Shown: positions 1 through 9,170 of the stretch, piece after piece
Layout of the letters: each line of letters begins with the position of its first letter
How positions within the stretch are numbered: position 1 is the first letter of the stretch
Origin: Clostridia bacterium
GTDB lineage: Bacteria > Bacillota > Clostridia > Oscillospirales > CAG-272
Reading direction: 5' to 3'
Length of the DNA stretch: 45,093 nt
NCBI GenBank assembly: GCA_017408585.1
Contig: JAFQUJ010000016.1
Coordinates: 1 to 45,093 of the forward strand
Notes under the pieces: generated by a model
Told to the model about the DNA's origin: nothing
Seen by the model: only the letters and a program-made list of their open reading frames with translations
Database searches by the model: none
Translations under genes and position numbers: made by a program

Positions 1-1758
1 ATCTGCGGTGAACACTGTGTCGGAATTAAGGTATTTTGGGTTGAACACTACAACGCCGAAGGTAATCTTTTTACCGGTACTTTCGTACTCTTGAAGGCTA
101 TCTTGATTTACTACAAAGCCCGTTGCAATTCCGCTATTATCCGGGCCCATTGAGTAGCCAAGGCACTCAAAGATTGGCTTTGCGACAACCTCAGTTGCCT
201 TTTCCAAGCCACAGGTGTTACATTTTAATACCTTTATACCATTTTCTGTATAGTTAGTATATGAAATTGACACAATCTCCAAATCGTGTGTGGGGTCATC
301 ACAGGTATATCTTGTCTTACAGCCTGCACACATTGTTATTCCGCCTATTGTTATTCTTTCGGCTTCATATGCGGAATAGAGTGTAATCATTTGAGCTGCC
401 TTTACCTCGTCAAGAGTGTATGCTCTTCCTGTGTGGCAATACTTTTTGCCATCTGTTGACCAAAGTGTATAGCCACTTGGGATTGCAATTGTGTTCGAGC
501 CAGAATAAGAATAAACGCCATCAATATATGCATTGATTACTGTATATGAGTCGAAGTTATTTCCAGCAATATTCTTCTTTTCCGCTTTAAGAAATACAGC
601 TACCACATCGCCAGACTTTTTTGTTGTGTTCCAAGAATATCCGTAGTTATTTTCATTTTCCAGTGTAGCATTGCTTACCTTCCATACTTTTTTGCCTATT
701 TCTTGGTCAAGTGTAAGCTGTGGTTCACCTGTAAATATATATACATCGCCAGCCGTTATACCTGTGTTGTAGCAGAATAGGGTGTTACCATTATCCTTAG
801 TGTAAACTCCAACTGTCGCACTAATCGCATTTCCGCTAATTTTTTCACCATCGGCACTGAATACATAACGATCGCCTATTTCACCGCCCAAAATAGCAGC
901 GCCTTTTGCTTGATAGTAAGCTTGGTTAGTTGTGATAAAGCCTACTACATTAAACTGGTATGGACCATCTATTGTTTTAAAAACATTATTGTAAATTCTT
1001 CCACCATACATTGTAAACTGTCTATCAGCATATATAAAGCCTACACCGTTTACATTCATTCTTATGCTTGTAAGTAGGTTTCCAAAGATTTCGCCACCGT
1101 ACATATTAAAATAACATGACTTAAAGAGTGGTGCACTAATTACATTGTTACCGTAAATCTCAGCTCCGTCATACATATTGACGGTTTTTGCATAAAGAAG
1201 GCATGCGTTTACATTATCATCCTTTGTTATAGGATTGAAATTAGCAATTGCAGAGCCACTTAGTAGGTTCAAGCAAATATCAGGGAAAGCACCTGCATTA
1301 TATTGTACGTTTTCAACCATCGACACATAGCTAACTCTATCGTGAGTTGCGTTTGAGCCATCAATTGTAAGCGTTCCGCCGTTCATTCCACCTAAATTGA
1401 TAACTATCTTTTCATAAATCTCACTAATATTCATCCAACCATCAGTTGTAGAATAATTTGTAGGCATAATCTTGTAGTTACCACCGTCGGCAATAAAGGA
1501 AACCTCTACATTTGACTGATTCACAACAAGCTTAGAGCTTTCCCAGTCTGCCTTCAGGACATAGGTTATGCTTTTGTTTGCGTAAATGTCACAGGTGAGC
1601 TTAGAATCGACTATAATTGTGTCGCCATTTACTGCGCTTTCGTATGCTGTTTGATATTCAGCATCACTTGATACTGTATATGTTTGGGCACTTACACAAA
1701 TAGCGAACAAAAGCATACACATTATTGCTGTGATTAAGGTAAAAAAATGCTTTCTCAT
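1..1758 (-). CDS. Secreted beta-helix-like surface protein, N-terminal part (runs off the left edge)
   Basis: The minus-strand reading frame is open from an ATG at 1758 to base 1 (586 codons, no stop), so the C-terminus is missing. AAAGGAG precedes the ATG. Residues 1-24 are a signal peptide (MRKHFF, hydrophobic core, cut near VSA-Q). The body resembles a right-handed parallel beta-helix: short strands rich in N, G and T, and a coil motif repeated three times (NMYDGAEIYGN, NMYGGEIFGN, TMYGGRIYNN). Near the edge is a Cys-pair segment (CAGC, then CNTCGLEK) like the modules of the large lipoprotein at 10.7-14.8 kb. The protein is probably exported and surface-attached or released. The enzymatic role, if any, is unknown; polysaccharide binding or cleavage is only a guess. 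Confidence 0.75.
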   Translation of the reverse strand, partial: MRKHFFTLITAIMCMLLFAICVSAQTYTVSSDAEYQTAYESAVNGDTIIVDSKLTCDIYANKSITYVLKADWESSKLVVNQSNVEVSFIADGGNYKIMPTNYSTTDGWMNISEIYEKIVINLGGMNGGTLTIDGSNATHDRVSYVSMVENVQYNAGAFPDICLNLLSGSAIANFNPITKDDNVNACLLYAKTVNMYDGAEIYGNNVISAPLFKSCYFNMYGGEIFGNLLTSIRMNVNGVGFIYADRQFTMYGGRIYNNVFKTIDGPYQFNVVGFITTNQAYYQAKGAAILGGEIGDRYVFSADGEKISGNAISATVGVYTKDNGNTLFCYNTGITAGDVYIFTGEPQLTLDQEIGKKVWKVSNATLENENNYGYSWNTTKKSGDVVAVFLKAEKKNIAGNNFDSYTVINAYIDGVYSYSGSNTIAIPSGYTLWSTDGKKYCHTGRAYTLDEVKAAQMITLYSAYEAERITIGGITMCAGCKTRYTCDDPTHDLEIVSISYTNYTENGIKVLKCNTCGLEKATEVVAKPIFECLGYSMGPDNSGIATGFVVNQDSLQEYESTGKKITFGVVVFNPKYLNSDTVFTAD

Positions 1759-1793
1759 AAAATTCTCCTTTTATTTTTAGTTTTTTCAGTTTA

Positions 1794-1822
1794 ATTATAT
1801 CACTCAAAAAAGCAAAATACAA
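1794..1822 (-). promoter_or_regulatory. Sigma-A promoter for the beta-helix protein
   Basis: On the minus strand, -35 TTGTAT (1822-1817), a 17-nt spacer and -10 TATAAT (1799-1794), with AGTGA just before the -10 box (extended -10). Confidence 0.65.
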
Positions 1823-1843
1823 TAGGATTTTTTTGTTAAAATA

Positions 1844-1872
1844 TGGACAAAAGTGTTTTTTTGTGATAGAAT
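1844..1872 (+). promoter_or_regulatory. Sigma-A promoter for the AraC regulator
   Basis: -35 TGGACA (1844-1849), 17-nt spacer ending TGTGA, -10 TAGAAT (1867-1872). It diverges from the promoter of the beta-helix gene, so the regulator may control that gene. Confidence 0.65.
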
Positions 1873-1894
1873 ATTATAAAAAAGAGGTGATAAT

Positions 1895-2719
1895 ATGTAT
1901 TTTTATTCCGGAAAATTAAGCCTCGGTAAATATACCGATACTGACAATTTTATCTTTGTTAATGATTTTGGATATTGCGAAGACTATTCAAAAATGTTCA
2001 CATGTCGTGAAGGTGGAAGGCTAGACTATCAGCTTATTTATGTTAAATATGGCACTCTTACCATACATGAGAAAAACCAAAAGCACAAGCTTACAGCCGG
2101 AGATGTATGTCTATTTAGACCAACCGAGCCACAGATATATAGCATAGACGGGGAAAACACAACGCACTACTGGATTCTTTTCACCGGCACTGCGGTAAAA
2201 AGAATGCTAGGATTTTTCAAGGAGCGCTCATACCACATAGGTGCTTTCCCCGAGTTTGAGCATTTTTGTCGTAGCTTATGGAGCGATTTTCAAGCTGAGC
2301 AAGAAAGTGCTGAGCTTCTTTTGGACGGAGCGCTAATAACAATTATTGCTCGCATAGCTCAATTTGCAAATCAAAATGAAAAAAGCAATACCGAGTTAAG
2401 CAAGCTACGCCCTGCTATTGAAATTATGAAATCGGAATGCCATATACAGCGCTCAAATGACGAGCTTGCCTCTCTTTGTGGATTAAGTAAGTTTTATTTT
2501 ATAAAGCTTTTCAAGAAAAACATAGGATTAGCGCCACATGAATATTATACAAAGCTAATAATGGACAAAAGCTCCAATTTATTGCTAAATACCAATTCTA
2601 GCATTAATGAAATTGCTAAGCTTTGTGGATTTGAGGATGCGCTATATTTTAGCAAAAAATTCAAAAAATATATGGGAATGTCGCCACGAGTATATCGAAA
2701 AAATAATAATTTTTTATAA
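1895..2719 (+). CDS. AraC-family transcriptional regulator
   Basis: A 274-residue regulator with the usual AraC layout. The N-terminal half is a cupin-like sensing domain (YQLIYVKYGTLTI, then AGDVCLFRPTEPQIY, a typical sugar-sensor barrel). The C-terminal ~100 residues hold two helix-turn-helix motifs (LASLCGLSKFYFIKLFKK and INEIAKLCGFEDALYFSKKFKK) and end in the family hallmark GMSPRVYR. The start is set by AGAGGTGA 4 nt upstream. It is transcribed away from the secreted protein at 1-1758, and a bidirectional terminator separates it from the hexosaminidase operon. The ligand is unknown; a sugar is likely from context. Confidence 0.9.
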   Translation: MYFYSGKLSLGKYTDTDNFIFVNDFGYCEDYSKMFTCREGGRLDYQLIYVKYGTLTIHEKNQKHKLTAGDVCLFRPTEPQIYSIDGENTTHYWILFTGTAVKRMLGFFKERSYHIGAFPEFEHFCRSLWSDFQAEQESAELLLDGALITIIARIAQFANQNEKSNTELSKLRPAIEIMKSECHIQRSNDELASLCGLSKFYFIKLFKKNIGLAPHEYYTKLIMDKSSNLLLNTNSSINEIAKLCGFEDALYFSKKFKKYMGMSPRVYRKNNNFL

Positions 2720-2724
2720 ATTAG

Positions 2725-2755
2725 AATAGAGCCTGAATAATCAGGCTCTATTTTA
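2725..2755. terminator. Bidirectional Rho-independent terminator
   Basis: A 12-bp stem (AATAGAGCCTGA / TCAGGCTCTATT) with loop ATAA, T-rich on the plus side. It lies between the convergent AraC and hexosaminidase genes. Confidence 0.8.
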
Positions 2756-2771
2756 ATGCGGTTTTTCAAGG

Positions 2772-3782
2772 TTAAAATTTTTCATCTATTGTATTGGCGA
2801 TTTGCTCTGTATGAAGCCATCTTCCCTTTTCTCCATACAGTAATCTTTTTGCTAAATCGCCTGAGGCGCACCATGTGGTCATTAAAAGTCCGTTTATATG
2901 ACCTGTATCGTGCTTGGTTGCGTAGTCTATAAAGGCTTCAAGATTGCCTTTATCTCTCCAAGGGCTTACCATTATTTTAAAGCCCTTATCGGCAAAAATA
3001 TCTACCGAGGGGTATTTTTCGTATTTATCATAATGCCAATCGCATATGATAATATCCTTAGAAAGCATATCAATAGCGCTATCGCTACCGTCATCAGATG
3101 CCTCCCATCTGTTATAGCCTGTTTCTTTGGTGGAAAGGAGTCTATCTCCCCAGATAAGAGTGCTTCCACCTCGCTTTTTTATATGCTCGTTTAGTGAATT
3201 AATCCAGCTTGAAATAAGCTCTGCTCTTGATTTTTTCGAGCATTCAGGACACAGTCCTGCATTAAACACCTCATCACATCCGATATGTATCATATCTGAC
3301 TCGAATGCGTCCATTAGCTCGTCTATTAGCTCGCATATGACAATTTTTGCGCCCTTACTACTTAGGCATATGCTTCGAGAGTAAAGAATTGCCTTTGTGC
3401 CACACTGCTCATCAAAATCGGGATAAGCTCGCAAAAGTCCGTCGCATATATCGGGCAGAACCTCGTTATGACCGTGCAATATACCATCGGTTGGCTCATT
3501 GGGAAAGCCCGACTGGTGACCTATAAGGTTCATTTTAGGTACTAATTTTATATTATTTTTTCTGCATACTGCAAGTAGCCTTTTTACATCATCAAATGAA
3601 AGAGGATCATATCCCCACACCTCCGGATGACGCCTAAACTGATAGCGATATCTTACCTGCATAACTATCATATTAAAGCCACGGGGTGCTAAATATTCGT
3701 CAATGAATTTTATAACATCATCAAGCTCGTCGCTCAAGGGAGCGGTTAAGACTATGCCCTTTGTTTTCCAAGATAATTTCAT
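2772..3782 (-). CDS. GH20-like beta-N-acetylhexosaminidase (catalytic domain only)
   Basis: A 336-residue cytoplasmic protein with no signal peptide. The (beta/alpha)8 barrel carries HIGCDEVF, matching the GH20 H-x-G-x-D-E motif whose Asp/Glu pair supports substrate-assisted cleavage of terminal GlcNAc or GalNAc. Later aromatic residues (WGDRL, CDWHYDKYE, TTWCASGD) fit the sugar-binding rim. The N-terminal GH20b domain of classical enzymes is absent, making it a short variant. It is the last gene of the minus-strand operon, 12 bp after the EamA transporter. It likely trims N-glycan, chitin or mucin fragments inside the cell. Substrate specificity cannot be read from the sequence. Confidence 0.8.
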   Translation of the reverse strand: MKLSWKTKGIVLTAPLSDELDDVIKFIDEYLAPRGFNMIVMQVRYRYQFRRHPEVWGYDPLSFDDVKRLLAVCRKNNIKLVPKMNLIGHQSGFPNEPTDGILHGHNEVLPDICDGLLRAYPDFDEQCGTKAILYSRSICLSSKGAKIVICELIDELMDAFESDMIHIGCDEVFNAGLCPECSKKSRAELISSWINSLNEHIKKRGGSTLIWGDRLLSTKETGYNRWEASDDGSDSAIDMLSKDIIICDWHYDKYEKYPSVDIFADKGFKIMVSPWRDKGNLEAFIDYATKHDTGHINGLLMTTWCASGDLAKRLLYGEKGRWLHTEQIANTIDEKF

Positions 3783-3794
3783 AATTTTGTCCTA

Positions 3795-4688
3795 TCAAAA
3801 AATACCTACTATTAAAATTGCCACTATACCGATAGCAAAGCCGATACCCTGTCTTTTTGTTGGCTTATCCTTGTATATGAGTGCTGATATAAGGCTTGAC
3901 AAAAGCATGCTTCCTACATTGTAAACGGGGAACAATATTATTGAGGGTAGCTTGCCTGACAAGCTTAAATTTAAGAAGTTTAGTAGTCCAACGCATACAC
4001 CAAGGCACAAGGGAACTACTACTTTTTTTATTACTCGCTGTTTTTTGGACAAGGTGGGCTCATTTTCTTCGCTTTTACGAATTAATAAAGACGCTATGCC
4101 TGTAAACAATGATGAAAAGAACAAGGAATACACCAAAAAGAATTGTAGTTCATCGGCAAAGGCGGAATATTGGTGCGTTTTTTGAAATATTGCGTTAGCT
4201 CCTGAGCCAAGCATAGCCAAGGTTGCAAACGGAAGCCACGCAAGGAGCTTTCCTCCCTTTTCTCTTTTGAACACTATCAAGCATAGTGCCACTACAAGTA
4301 AAACGATGCCGAGCCATTGATAAATGGACACTCCCTCGTTCCAAAAAACCAACCCATAAAAGATAGGCACTAAAAATCCACAGGCATACACAAGCGACAC
4401 TAGTGACGCAGGTCCATTACCCATAGCCTTTGATTGCATAATCTGAGTTAGCGCCACCGATATTCCAAAGAATACAGAAAGGACGATAGAAAATGTAGAT
4501 ATTTCAAACAGCTTATAAAATTCATCGGCAACGAAAATCAAGGATATTGCAAATGCAACAAAAAGAGCCTTGAAATTTAATATTGCTGTTTCCTTTTTTG
4601 AATATTGCCCTGTTCCCAACGCCTTGCAAAACAGCGCCTTTCCTGTTGCCAACAAAGTTGACAACGCTAAAATAAAATATTTATCCAC
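3795..4688 (-). CDS. EamA/DMT-superfamily transporter
   Basis: A 297-residue membrane protein with about ten hydrophobic segments in two homologous halves, the standard drug/metabolite transporter fold (two EamA repeats). The start is GTG at 4688 with GAGGT 5 nt upstream; the family-like N-terminus begins there. The C-terminal half contains the typical PVYNVGSMLLSSLISALIYKDKPT segment before the last helices. It sits between the FAD oxidoreductase and the hexosaminidase with a 12-bp downstream gap, so it is probably co-transcribed and may move the sugar or the oxidised product. The substrate is unknown. Confidence 0.8.
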   Translation of the reverse strand: MDKYFILALSTLLATGKALFCKALGTGQYSKKETAILNFKALFVAFAISLIFVADEFYKLFEISTFSIVLSVFFGISVALTQIMQSKAMGNGPASLVSLVYACGFLVPIFYGLVFWNEGVSIYQWLGIVLLVVALCLIVFKREKGGKLLAWLPFATLAMLGSGANAIFQKTHQYSAFADELQFFLVYSLFFSSLFTGIASLLIRKSEENEPTLSKKQRVIKKVVVPLCLGVCVGLLNFLNLSLSGKLPSIILFPVYNVGSMLLSSLISALIYKDKPTKRQGIGFAIGIVAILIVGIF

Positions 4689-4714
4689 TTTAACCTCTGT
4701 ACTATTTTGAAATT

Positions 4715-4825
4715 TCAGTAATTATCCAATGGCATGGCAATTCCCACAAAGCCATAGCCCTTAGGGTGAGCACCCTCTACTGAACCATATTCTGCACATG
4801 GTGCAAGATCCTTAAAATATATATT
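4715..4825 (-). other. Out-of-frame C-terminal continuation of the FAD oxidoreductase
   Basis: Directly after the oxidoreductase stop (TAA, 4826-4824), the +1 frame is open for 36 codons to TGA at 4717-4715. It reads NIYFKDLAPC... and ends GYGFVGIAMPLDNY. The frame has no start codon or ribosome-binding site of its own. Joining it to the end of the annotated protein gives ...KHLGE-NIYFKDL..., a natural continuation. The extension also shortens the gap to the EamA start from 135 to 26 nt, a normal operon spacing. Most likely this is a one-base deletion or a sequencing error; recoding is possible. Confidence 0.55.
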
Positions 4826-6119
4826 ATTCTCCCAAATGCTTTTGTATTTCCTTTACATCAACTTGAGATAATTTTACATTTTGTTTTACGGATAATGCGG
4901 CGGCGACACCAGCAGCCTCGCCGATTGCAATACATACGGACATAATTCTGAAATTTGAATGAGCAAGATGTGAGCCACTGATGTTTCTTCCCGAAAGAAG
5001 CAATCCCTCTACTCCTTTTGGAAGCAAGCATCCATATGGGATTGTGTATTCTTTGTTCTGCTTCCAGCCGTGTTGAACACCTGTTTTATCAAGGCTTGCG
5101 CCTGTCAAATTATGTACATCAAAATTAAACCATCCGCGTCGAACAACCCAATTATCGTAATATTTTGCTTCAAGAATATCGTTCTTACTAAGCGATTCCA
5201 TTCCTTCAAAATGACGAGTTTCTCGAACGCCTATTAGAGATGCGGAGCTCATAAGCCAACAATTTTCGTATCCCGGTACATATTCGCGTAAAAATTTAAT
5301 AATTGGCACTATTTGAGAACGACAGATAAGCACTCCCTTTGTCAAGCTTTCACTATCTGTTCCGTCGATTTCAATGGCATTTGTCATATTACAGCAAACT
5401 GTACCGGGCATTGGCTGTTTATACAAAAGCACATGACCTGCCGGAAATGGCAACAGCTTTTTTGCAAGCGCTTGAAGCTCGCCCTTTTCCGTTTCGACGG
5501 TCGTTTCAAAGGATGGTGGAAATACAGCTCTTTCAAAATCAACTCCGCCTACATTAAACATAATTGTGCAGGGTTGCATTCTGTTATCCGTTTCTCTGCC
5601 TCTAAAGTATGGAACGCCTGCCGATGCGGCAACATCTCCGTCGCCTGTGGAATCTATTACGCGCTTAGCTTTTATAAAGCCACGGCCGCTTTTATTTTCC
5701 ACTATGACGCCAACAATCGCTCCGTCCTCGACTACTGCCTTACATACAAGAGTATAGTAAAGCACTCTTATTTTTTCTTTTAAAACCATTTCCTCAAGTA
5801 CGATTTTTTGTATGTCGTGGTAAATTGCATCCTTACCGCTTTTGTTTTCCTGCGCCCAGCCGATATCCTTTGCCTTTTCATATGTTAAATCCCATATTTC
5901 AGGCATGATTTTACTTGATGAGCGTCCGCCCCAATGTGACATCATTCCTGCGGTTGCAATTCCGCCAAGACATCCCTGTGACTCTACAAGCATTACACTT
6001 GCTCCAAGTCGAGCAGCCATAATTGATGCTCCAATTCCGGCAGGACCTGCGCCACATACCAAAACATCAACATCGGCTATCATTGGAACTTGATTATTTT
6101 CATTTATATAATTCAACAT
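4824..6119 (-). CDS. FAD-dependent oxidoreductase (FAD_oxidored family), probably frameshifted at the C-terminus
   Basis: 431 residues as read. The N-terminus has the dinucleotide-binding fold (DVLVCGAGPAGIGASIMAARLGASVMLVE, about residues 18-46), then GGIATAGMMSHWGG, and later RVIDSTGDGDVAASAGVP. The C-terminal part has the second FAD motif (GLLLSGRNISGSHLAHSNFR, then GEAAGVAAALS). These are marks of the PF12831 family, often found in sugar or uronate catabolic clusters. AAGGAG precedes the ATG. First gene of the operon with the EamA transporter and the hexosaminidase, and divergent from the PocR/AraC regulator that probably controls it. The substrate is unknown. The reading frame appears broken a few codons before the natural end (see 4715-4825). 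Confidence 0.85.
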   Translation of the reverse strand: MLNYINENNQVPMIADVDVLVCGAGPAGIGASIMAARLGASVMLVESQGCLGGIATAGMMSHWGGRSSSKIMPEIWDLTYEKAKDIGWAQENKSGKDAIYHDIQKIVLEEMVLKEKIRVLYYTLVCKAVVEDGAIVGVIVENKSGRGFIKAKRVIDSTGDGDVAASAGVPYFRGRETDNRMQPCTIMFNVGGVDFERAVFPPSFETTVETEKGELQALAKKLLPFPAGHVLLYKQPMPGTVCCNMTNAIEIDGTDSESLTKGVLICRSQIVPIIKFLREYVPGYENCWLMSSASLIGVRETRHFEGMESLSKNDILEAKYYDNWVVRRGWFNFDVHNLTGASLDKTGVQHGWKQNKEYTIPYGCLLPKGVEGLLLSGRNISGSHLAHSNFRIMSVCIAIGEAAGVAAALSVKQNVKLSQVDVKEIQKHLGE

Positions 6120-6232
6120 AATATATACTCCTTGACATTGTTTTAATTTTATTATATAATAGAAAATAACACAAAACCTTTGTTTTTCAACTGAATTTCT
6201 TTAAAAAACAACTATATATGAAAGGAGCTTCT

Positions 6233-7102
6233 ATGAATTCTTCTATTTTACAGGAATGCTTAAGCTATATTGATTTTTTAAAGGGCTTAGGATATTTTGT
6301 TTCATTAAGTGGCTTTAGCTCCGTGCTTAATCCTTATATTGACAAGCTATTAAATTATGAAATTCATCTTCATAGCGTATGCTTTTATCTCAAGCAAAAC
6401 AGTAGCACTATTGATAAATGCCTTCTCAACAAAAAAATGCTAAACAAAGCAAAAATAACCGAGCCATATTATTCATGCTGTTATGCGGGAGTTGAAGAAT
6501 TTGTTGTTCCTGTTATCTACGAGGGGGAATCTATTTTAAGAATTAACATCTCGGGCTTTAGAGGCACGCTTGCTAAATCAAAAAAATTCATGGAGCGTCT
6601 TTCTTTAAAATGCGATAGCTATTTTCCTAAATTATATATGGAATTATCCACAACTCCTCCAACGCTTGATGAGATTATGCGCTTTATTACTCCTCTAAAA
6701 TATATGGTTATAGAGCTATATAAGCATTGTCAAAATATTGCCGATAATCACAAGGAAAATTCACCTACAAAACAAACATTTATCAAGGTGTTGCATTATA
6801 TTAACGAAAATTATATGCAACAAATCTCGTGCGATTCTATATCCTCAAAATTCAACTATTCGACCTCTTATATGCAATATATATTCAAAAAAGAGGGTAA
6901 CACCACAATAAAAGCTTACATAAACAATGTGAGATTAAATCAGGCAAAATACCTTTTATCTCATTCCTACACTAGTATAACAAGCATTGCCCTTGCGTGT
7001 GGCTTTTTGGATTCCAATTATTTTTCAACCGCTTTTAAAAACAAATATGGAATTTCTCCTAAAAAATACAGGGATATGTACTTCCAAAAGGCAAATTTTT
7101 AA
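6233..7102 (+). CDS. AraC-family regulator with PocR-like sensor domain
   Basis: 289 residues. An upstream in-frame ATG at 6218 exists, but AAAGGAG lies between the two ATGs, 5 nt before 6233, so 6233 is the real start. Residues ~1-160 look like a PocR ligand-binding domain (CLLNKKMLNKAKITEPYYSC, then CYAGVEEFVVPVIYEGE), known to sense small metabolites. The C-terminal ~100 residues are the AraC double helix-turn-helix (ISSKFNYSTSYMQYIFKK and IALACGFLDSNYFSTAFKNKYGISPKKYR). It diverges from the FAD oxidoreductase operon, the obvious target. The ligand is not known. Confidence 0.88.
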   Translation: MNSSILQECLSYIDFLKGLGYFVSLSGFSSVLNPYIDKLLNYEIHLHSVCFYLKQNSSTIDKCLLNKKMLNKAKITEPYYSCCYAGVEEFVVPVIYEGESILRINISGFRGTLAKSKKFMERLSLKCDSYFPKLYMELSTTPPTLDEIMRFITPLKYMVIELYKHCQNIADNHKENSPTKQTFIKVLHYINENYMQQISCDSISSKFNYSTSYMQYIFKKEGNTTIKAYINNVRLNQAKYLLSHSYTSITSIALACGFLDSNYFSTAFKNKYGISPKKYRDMYFQKANF

Positions 7103-7130
7103 TGCCGGTATTAGCTTAAATGCAAAGCAA

Positions 7131-7157
7131 AAGCACTCCGTTTGGAGTGCTTTTTTC
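7131..7157. terminator. Rho-independent terminator
   Basis: Stem AAGCACTCC / GGAGTGCTT with loop GTTT and a run of T on the plus side. It ends the AraC gene and, read backwards, can end the convergent hydrolase gene. Confidence 0.85.
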
Positions 7158-7161
7158 GTTA

Positions 7162-9159
7162 TTACTCGCAGATTTCGAGAATGCTATAAATGTCTATGCG
7201 AGGGATTGAGCATGAGATTTTTCCGTCAGGGTTATAGGTGATTGGAAGCTCTGTTTCTTCGGGATGAAGAATGAGTTTTTTTGCGTTTGACGCTGAAATA
7301 GTGAGCTTTACATCGAGCACGGGTGGGATATAGTCATCGGTGGCAACTGCTCTATCGGCGTGAGTGCCTCCTGCATTGACGAGCTGTATCATTGTTTTTC
7401 CGTCCTTTTTGGTGGCTATGATTTCTAGTCTGCCAAGAGAGGAATCAACCCTTACCATCGGTTCATAGAGGCTCAATATTTCCTTTAGGAGCTCTCTGTG
7501 CATAAACTGTGTTGCGTTTAGATATTGAGAGCCTATATCGAAGCCTATCGCTGTTATTGTTCCGTTTTCATACGGGACTGTAACTGACAATTTAACGAGG
7601 GGTGTGTCTTGTTTTTCGGCAAATAGTGCATTTACCTTGCCATCTGCCACAATCTCGCATGGTGCGAATAGTGAGCCATAGCTACGGCTATCTAATGTAA
7701 AGGAATAAGGAACTAGCTTGTTTGAGGTTTTATTATTGTGTCCGTCCTCGGAGCCCTTAATTTCAGTTTCAAAAAATTCCCTTTGCTCCTTACATTCAAA
7801 TGCGCCACTTGCTTTTGCAAATATCTTACAGGTGTTCTTGCCCGAAAGCACAAGATTTCCACCATTTTTTGCGTAGTCCAAGAGTAGCTTTATGGTTTCG
7901 TCCTCGAGCCCACTATAAAGCTCCGGCACGACTATCATTTTATATTCGCTTATAGTTTTCTTTAAGGTGTGCTCACACGCAATTTCCAAAGATGCGCCGA
8001 CATCGCACAAAAGCGCTGTCATTCCCATTACCTTTTCGTAGCCTGTTCTGGAATAGAGGTGGTATGACTCTCTGTGACGGTCATAGGTAGATAACAGGAG
8101 CGCGACCTCGTGAATTGGTGTTGCTCTATGGCAGAATGGCTTACGAGCTAAGACAAAGTCTGAGAGCTCCTTTAAGCCTCTTACCTCCCACATTTTAGGC
8201 GAGCCATCTCTGTTTTGAGGTACATAATCTTGGAATGCGCCACCTAATGCGATAACCGCTGACGCCTCTTGCTTTAGTTGATTTACATGCTTAGGCACAT
8301 AGGCTGAGTGTCCGGCAACATTGTTTCTAAAATTCCACGACATAAGATCCCACACATAGCCTTGCTGTTGTGCGAGCGCTCTTGCTGCGTAGCGTGCAGA
8401 GTTAAAGGAGTTAAGTGGGTTTAAATCTCCCGACAAGAAATCGACATTTACAGACACCTCCTCGGGCATATGGTCACTAAACGCCCAGTTTGAGCAAATC
8501 TCAAAGTTGGGATATTTTTCGTGAACTGCGTCTATATAATGACTAAGATATCTTTTGAAAAGCGTGCGATTATAGTCTCTATATTCATAAAAATACGGGT
8601 CATTGTCGGTGGCCGGAATTTTGCCATTTAGGTTAATTCCTGTTTCCTCTTCAAAGGCGTCAAGTGTTTCCCTCGAAAAGTCGGCAAGAGCCATCCAGCA
8701 CTCACCATCAACCCATACTCCATCAACCTCGTAATCACCTGCAAGCTCCATTAGCTGAGGAATTAGCAGGTCATCTGCGTAAGAGCCATTTAATTTAGTT
8801 GAGCCGAAATGGCGATAGCCATCTGCCATAAGGACTCTTTGCTGTGGGTGCTCGCTACAATATTTTACATCATATACGCCTGAATAGTGCATATAAAGAG
8901 CTATATTTTCTTCTCTTGTCACTTTTCTCCAAAGCTTTAAGGTATCCTGTGCGAACTCGGGCACTGCGTTTCCAAGCTTTGATGGGTACGAGGTCCAGCC
9001 CGGGTGTCCCTTACAGTCAATTTGGATAAAATCGGGCTTTAAAAGGTGGCAAATTTCCCTTATGCTCTCTTCTGTTAATGTTTTTCCTTGTATGCCATCA
9101 TTCGGGGTTGCGTGGAAGTCAAAATGAACGCCCCAAAAGCTTTCTCTTCTTTTTTTCAT
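7162..9159 (-). CDS. Putative glycoside hydrolase, alpha-L-fucosidase-like (GHL6/GH151-like), with C-terminal GATase-like domain
   Basis: 665 residues, no signal peptide. The N-terminal ~330 residues form a (beta/alpha)8 barrel with conserved-looking blocks FWGVHFDFHA, IDCKGHPGWTSYPSKLG, ALYMHYSGVYD and DYEVDGVWVDGECW; the Asp/Glu of WVDGE are good catalytic candidates. Residues ~345-560 resemble the class I glutamine-amidotransferase-like (beta-galactosidase trimerisation) domain, including a KMIVVPELYSGLEDETIKLLLDYAKNGG-type segment. A small C-terminal beta domain follows. This layout fits the GHL6/GH151 group, some members of which are alpha-L-fucosidases. The family call is from memory of the motifs and is tentative. 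It lies 11 bp after the FGGY kinase in one operon. Confidence 0.6.
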   Translation of the reverse strand: MKKRRESFWGVHFDFHATPNDGIQGKTLTEESIREICHLLKPDFIQIDCKGHPGWTSYPSKLGNAVPEFAQDTLKLWRKVTREENIALYMHYSGVYDVKYCSEHPQQRVLMADGYRHFGSTKLNGSYADDLLIPQLMELAGDYEVDGVWVDGECWMALADFSRETLDAFEEETGINLNGKIPATDNDPYFYEYRDYNRTLFKRYLSHYIDAVHEKYPNFEICSNWAFSDHMPEEVSVNVDFLSGDLNPLNSFNSARYAARALAQQQGYVWDLMSWNFRNNVAGHSAYVPKHVNQLKQEASAVIALGGAFQDYVPQNRDGSPKMWEVRGLKELSDFVLARKPFCHRATPIHEVALLLSTYDRHRESYHLYSRTGYEKVMGMTALLCDVGASLEIACEHTLKKTISEYKMIVVPELYSGLEDETIKLLLDYAKNGGNLVLSGKNTCKIFAKASGAFECKEQREFFETEIKGSEDGHNNKTSNKLVPYSFTLDSRSYGSLFAPCEIVADGKVNALFAEKQDTPLVKLSVTVPYENGTITAIGFDIGSQYLNATQFMHRELLKEILSLYEPMVRVDSSLGRLEIIATKKDGKTMIQLVNAGGTHADRAVATDDYIPPVLDVKLTISASNAKKLILHPEETELPITYNPDGKISCSIPRIDIYSILEICE

Positions 9160-9170
9160 ATAGCTCTCCT

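Noticed and set aside
4824-6119. Plus-strand ORFs inside the FAD oxidoreductase
   Set aside because: No SD, no family motifs, overlapping a gene with clear motifs on the other strand.
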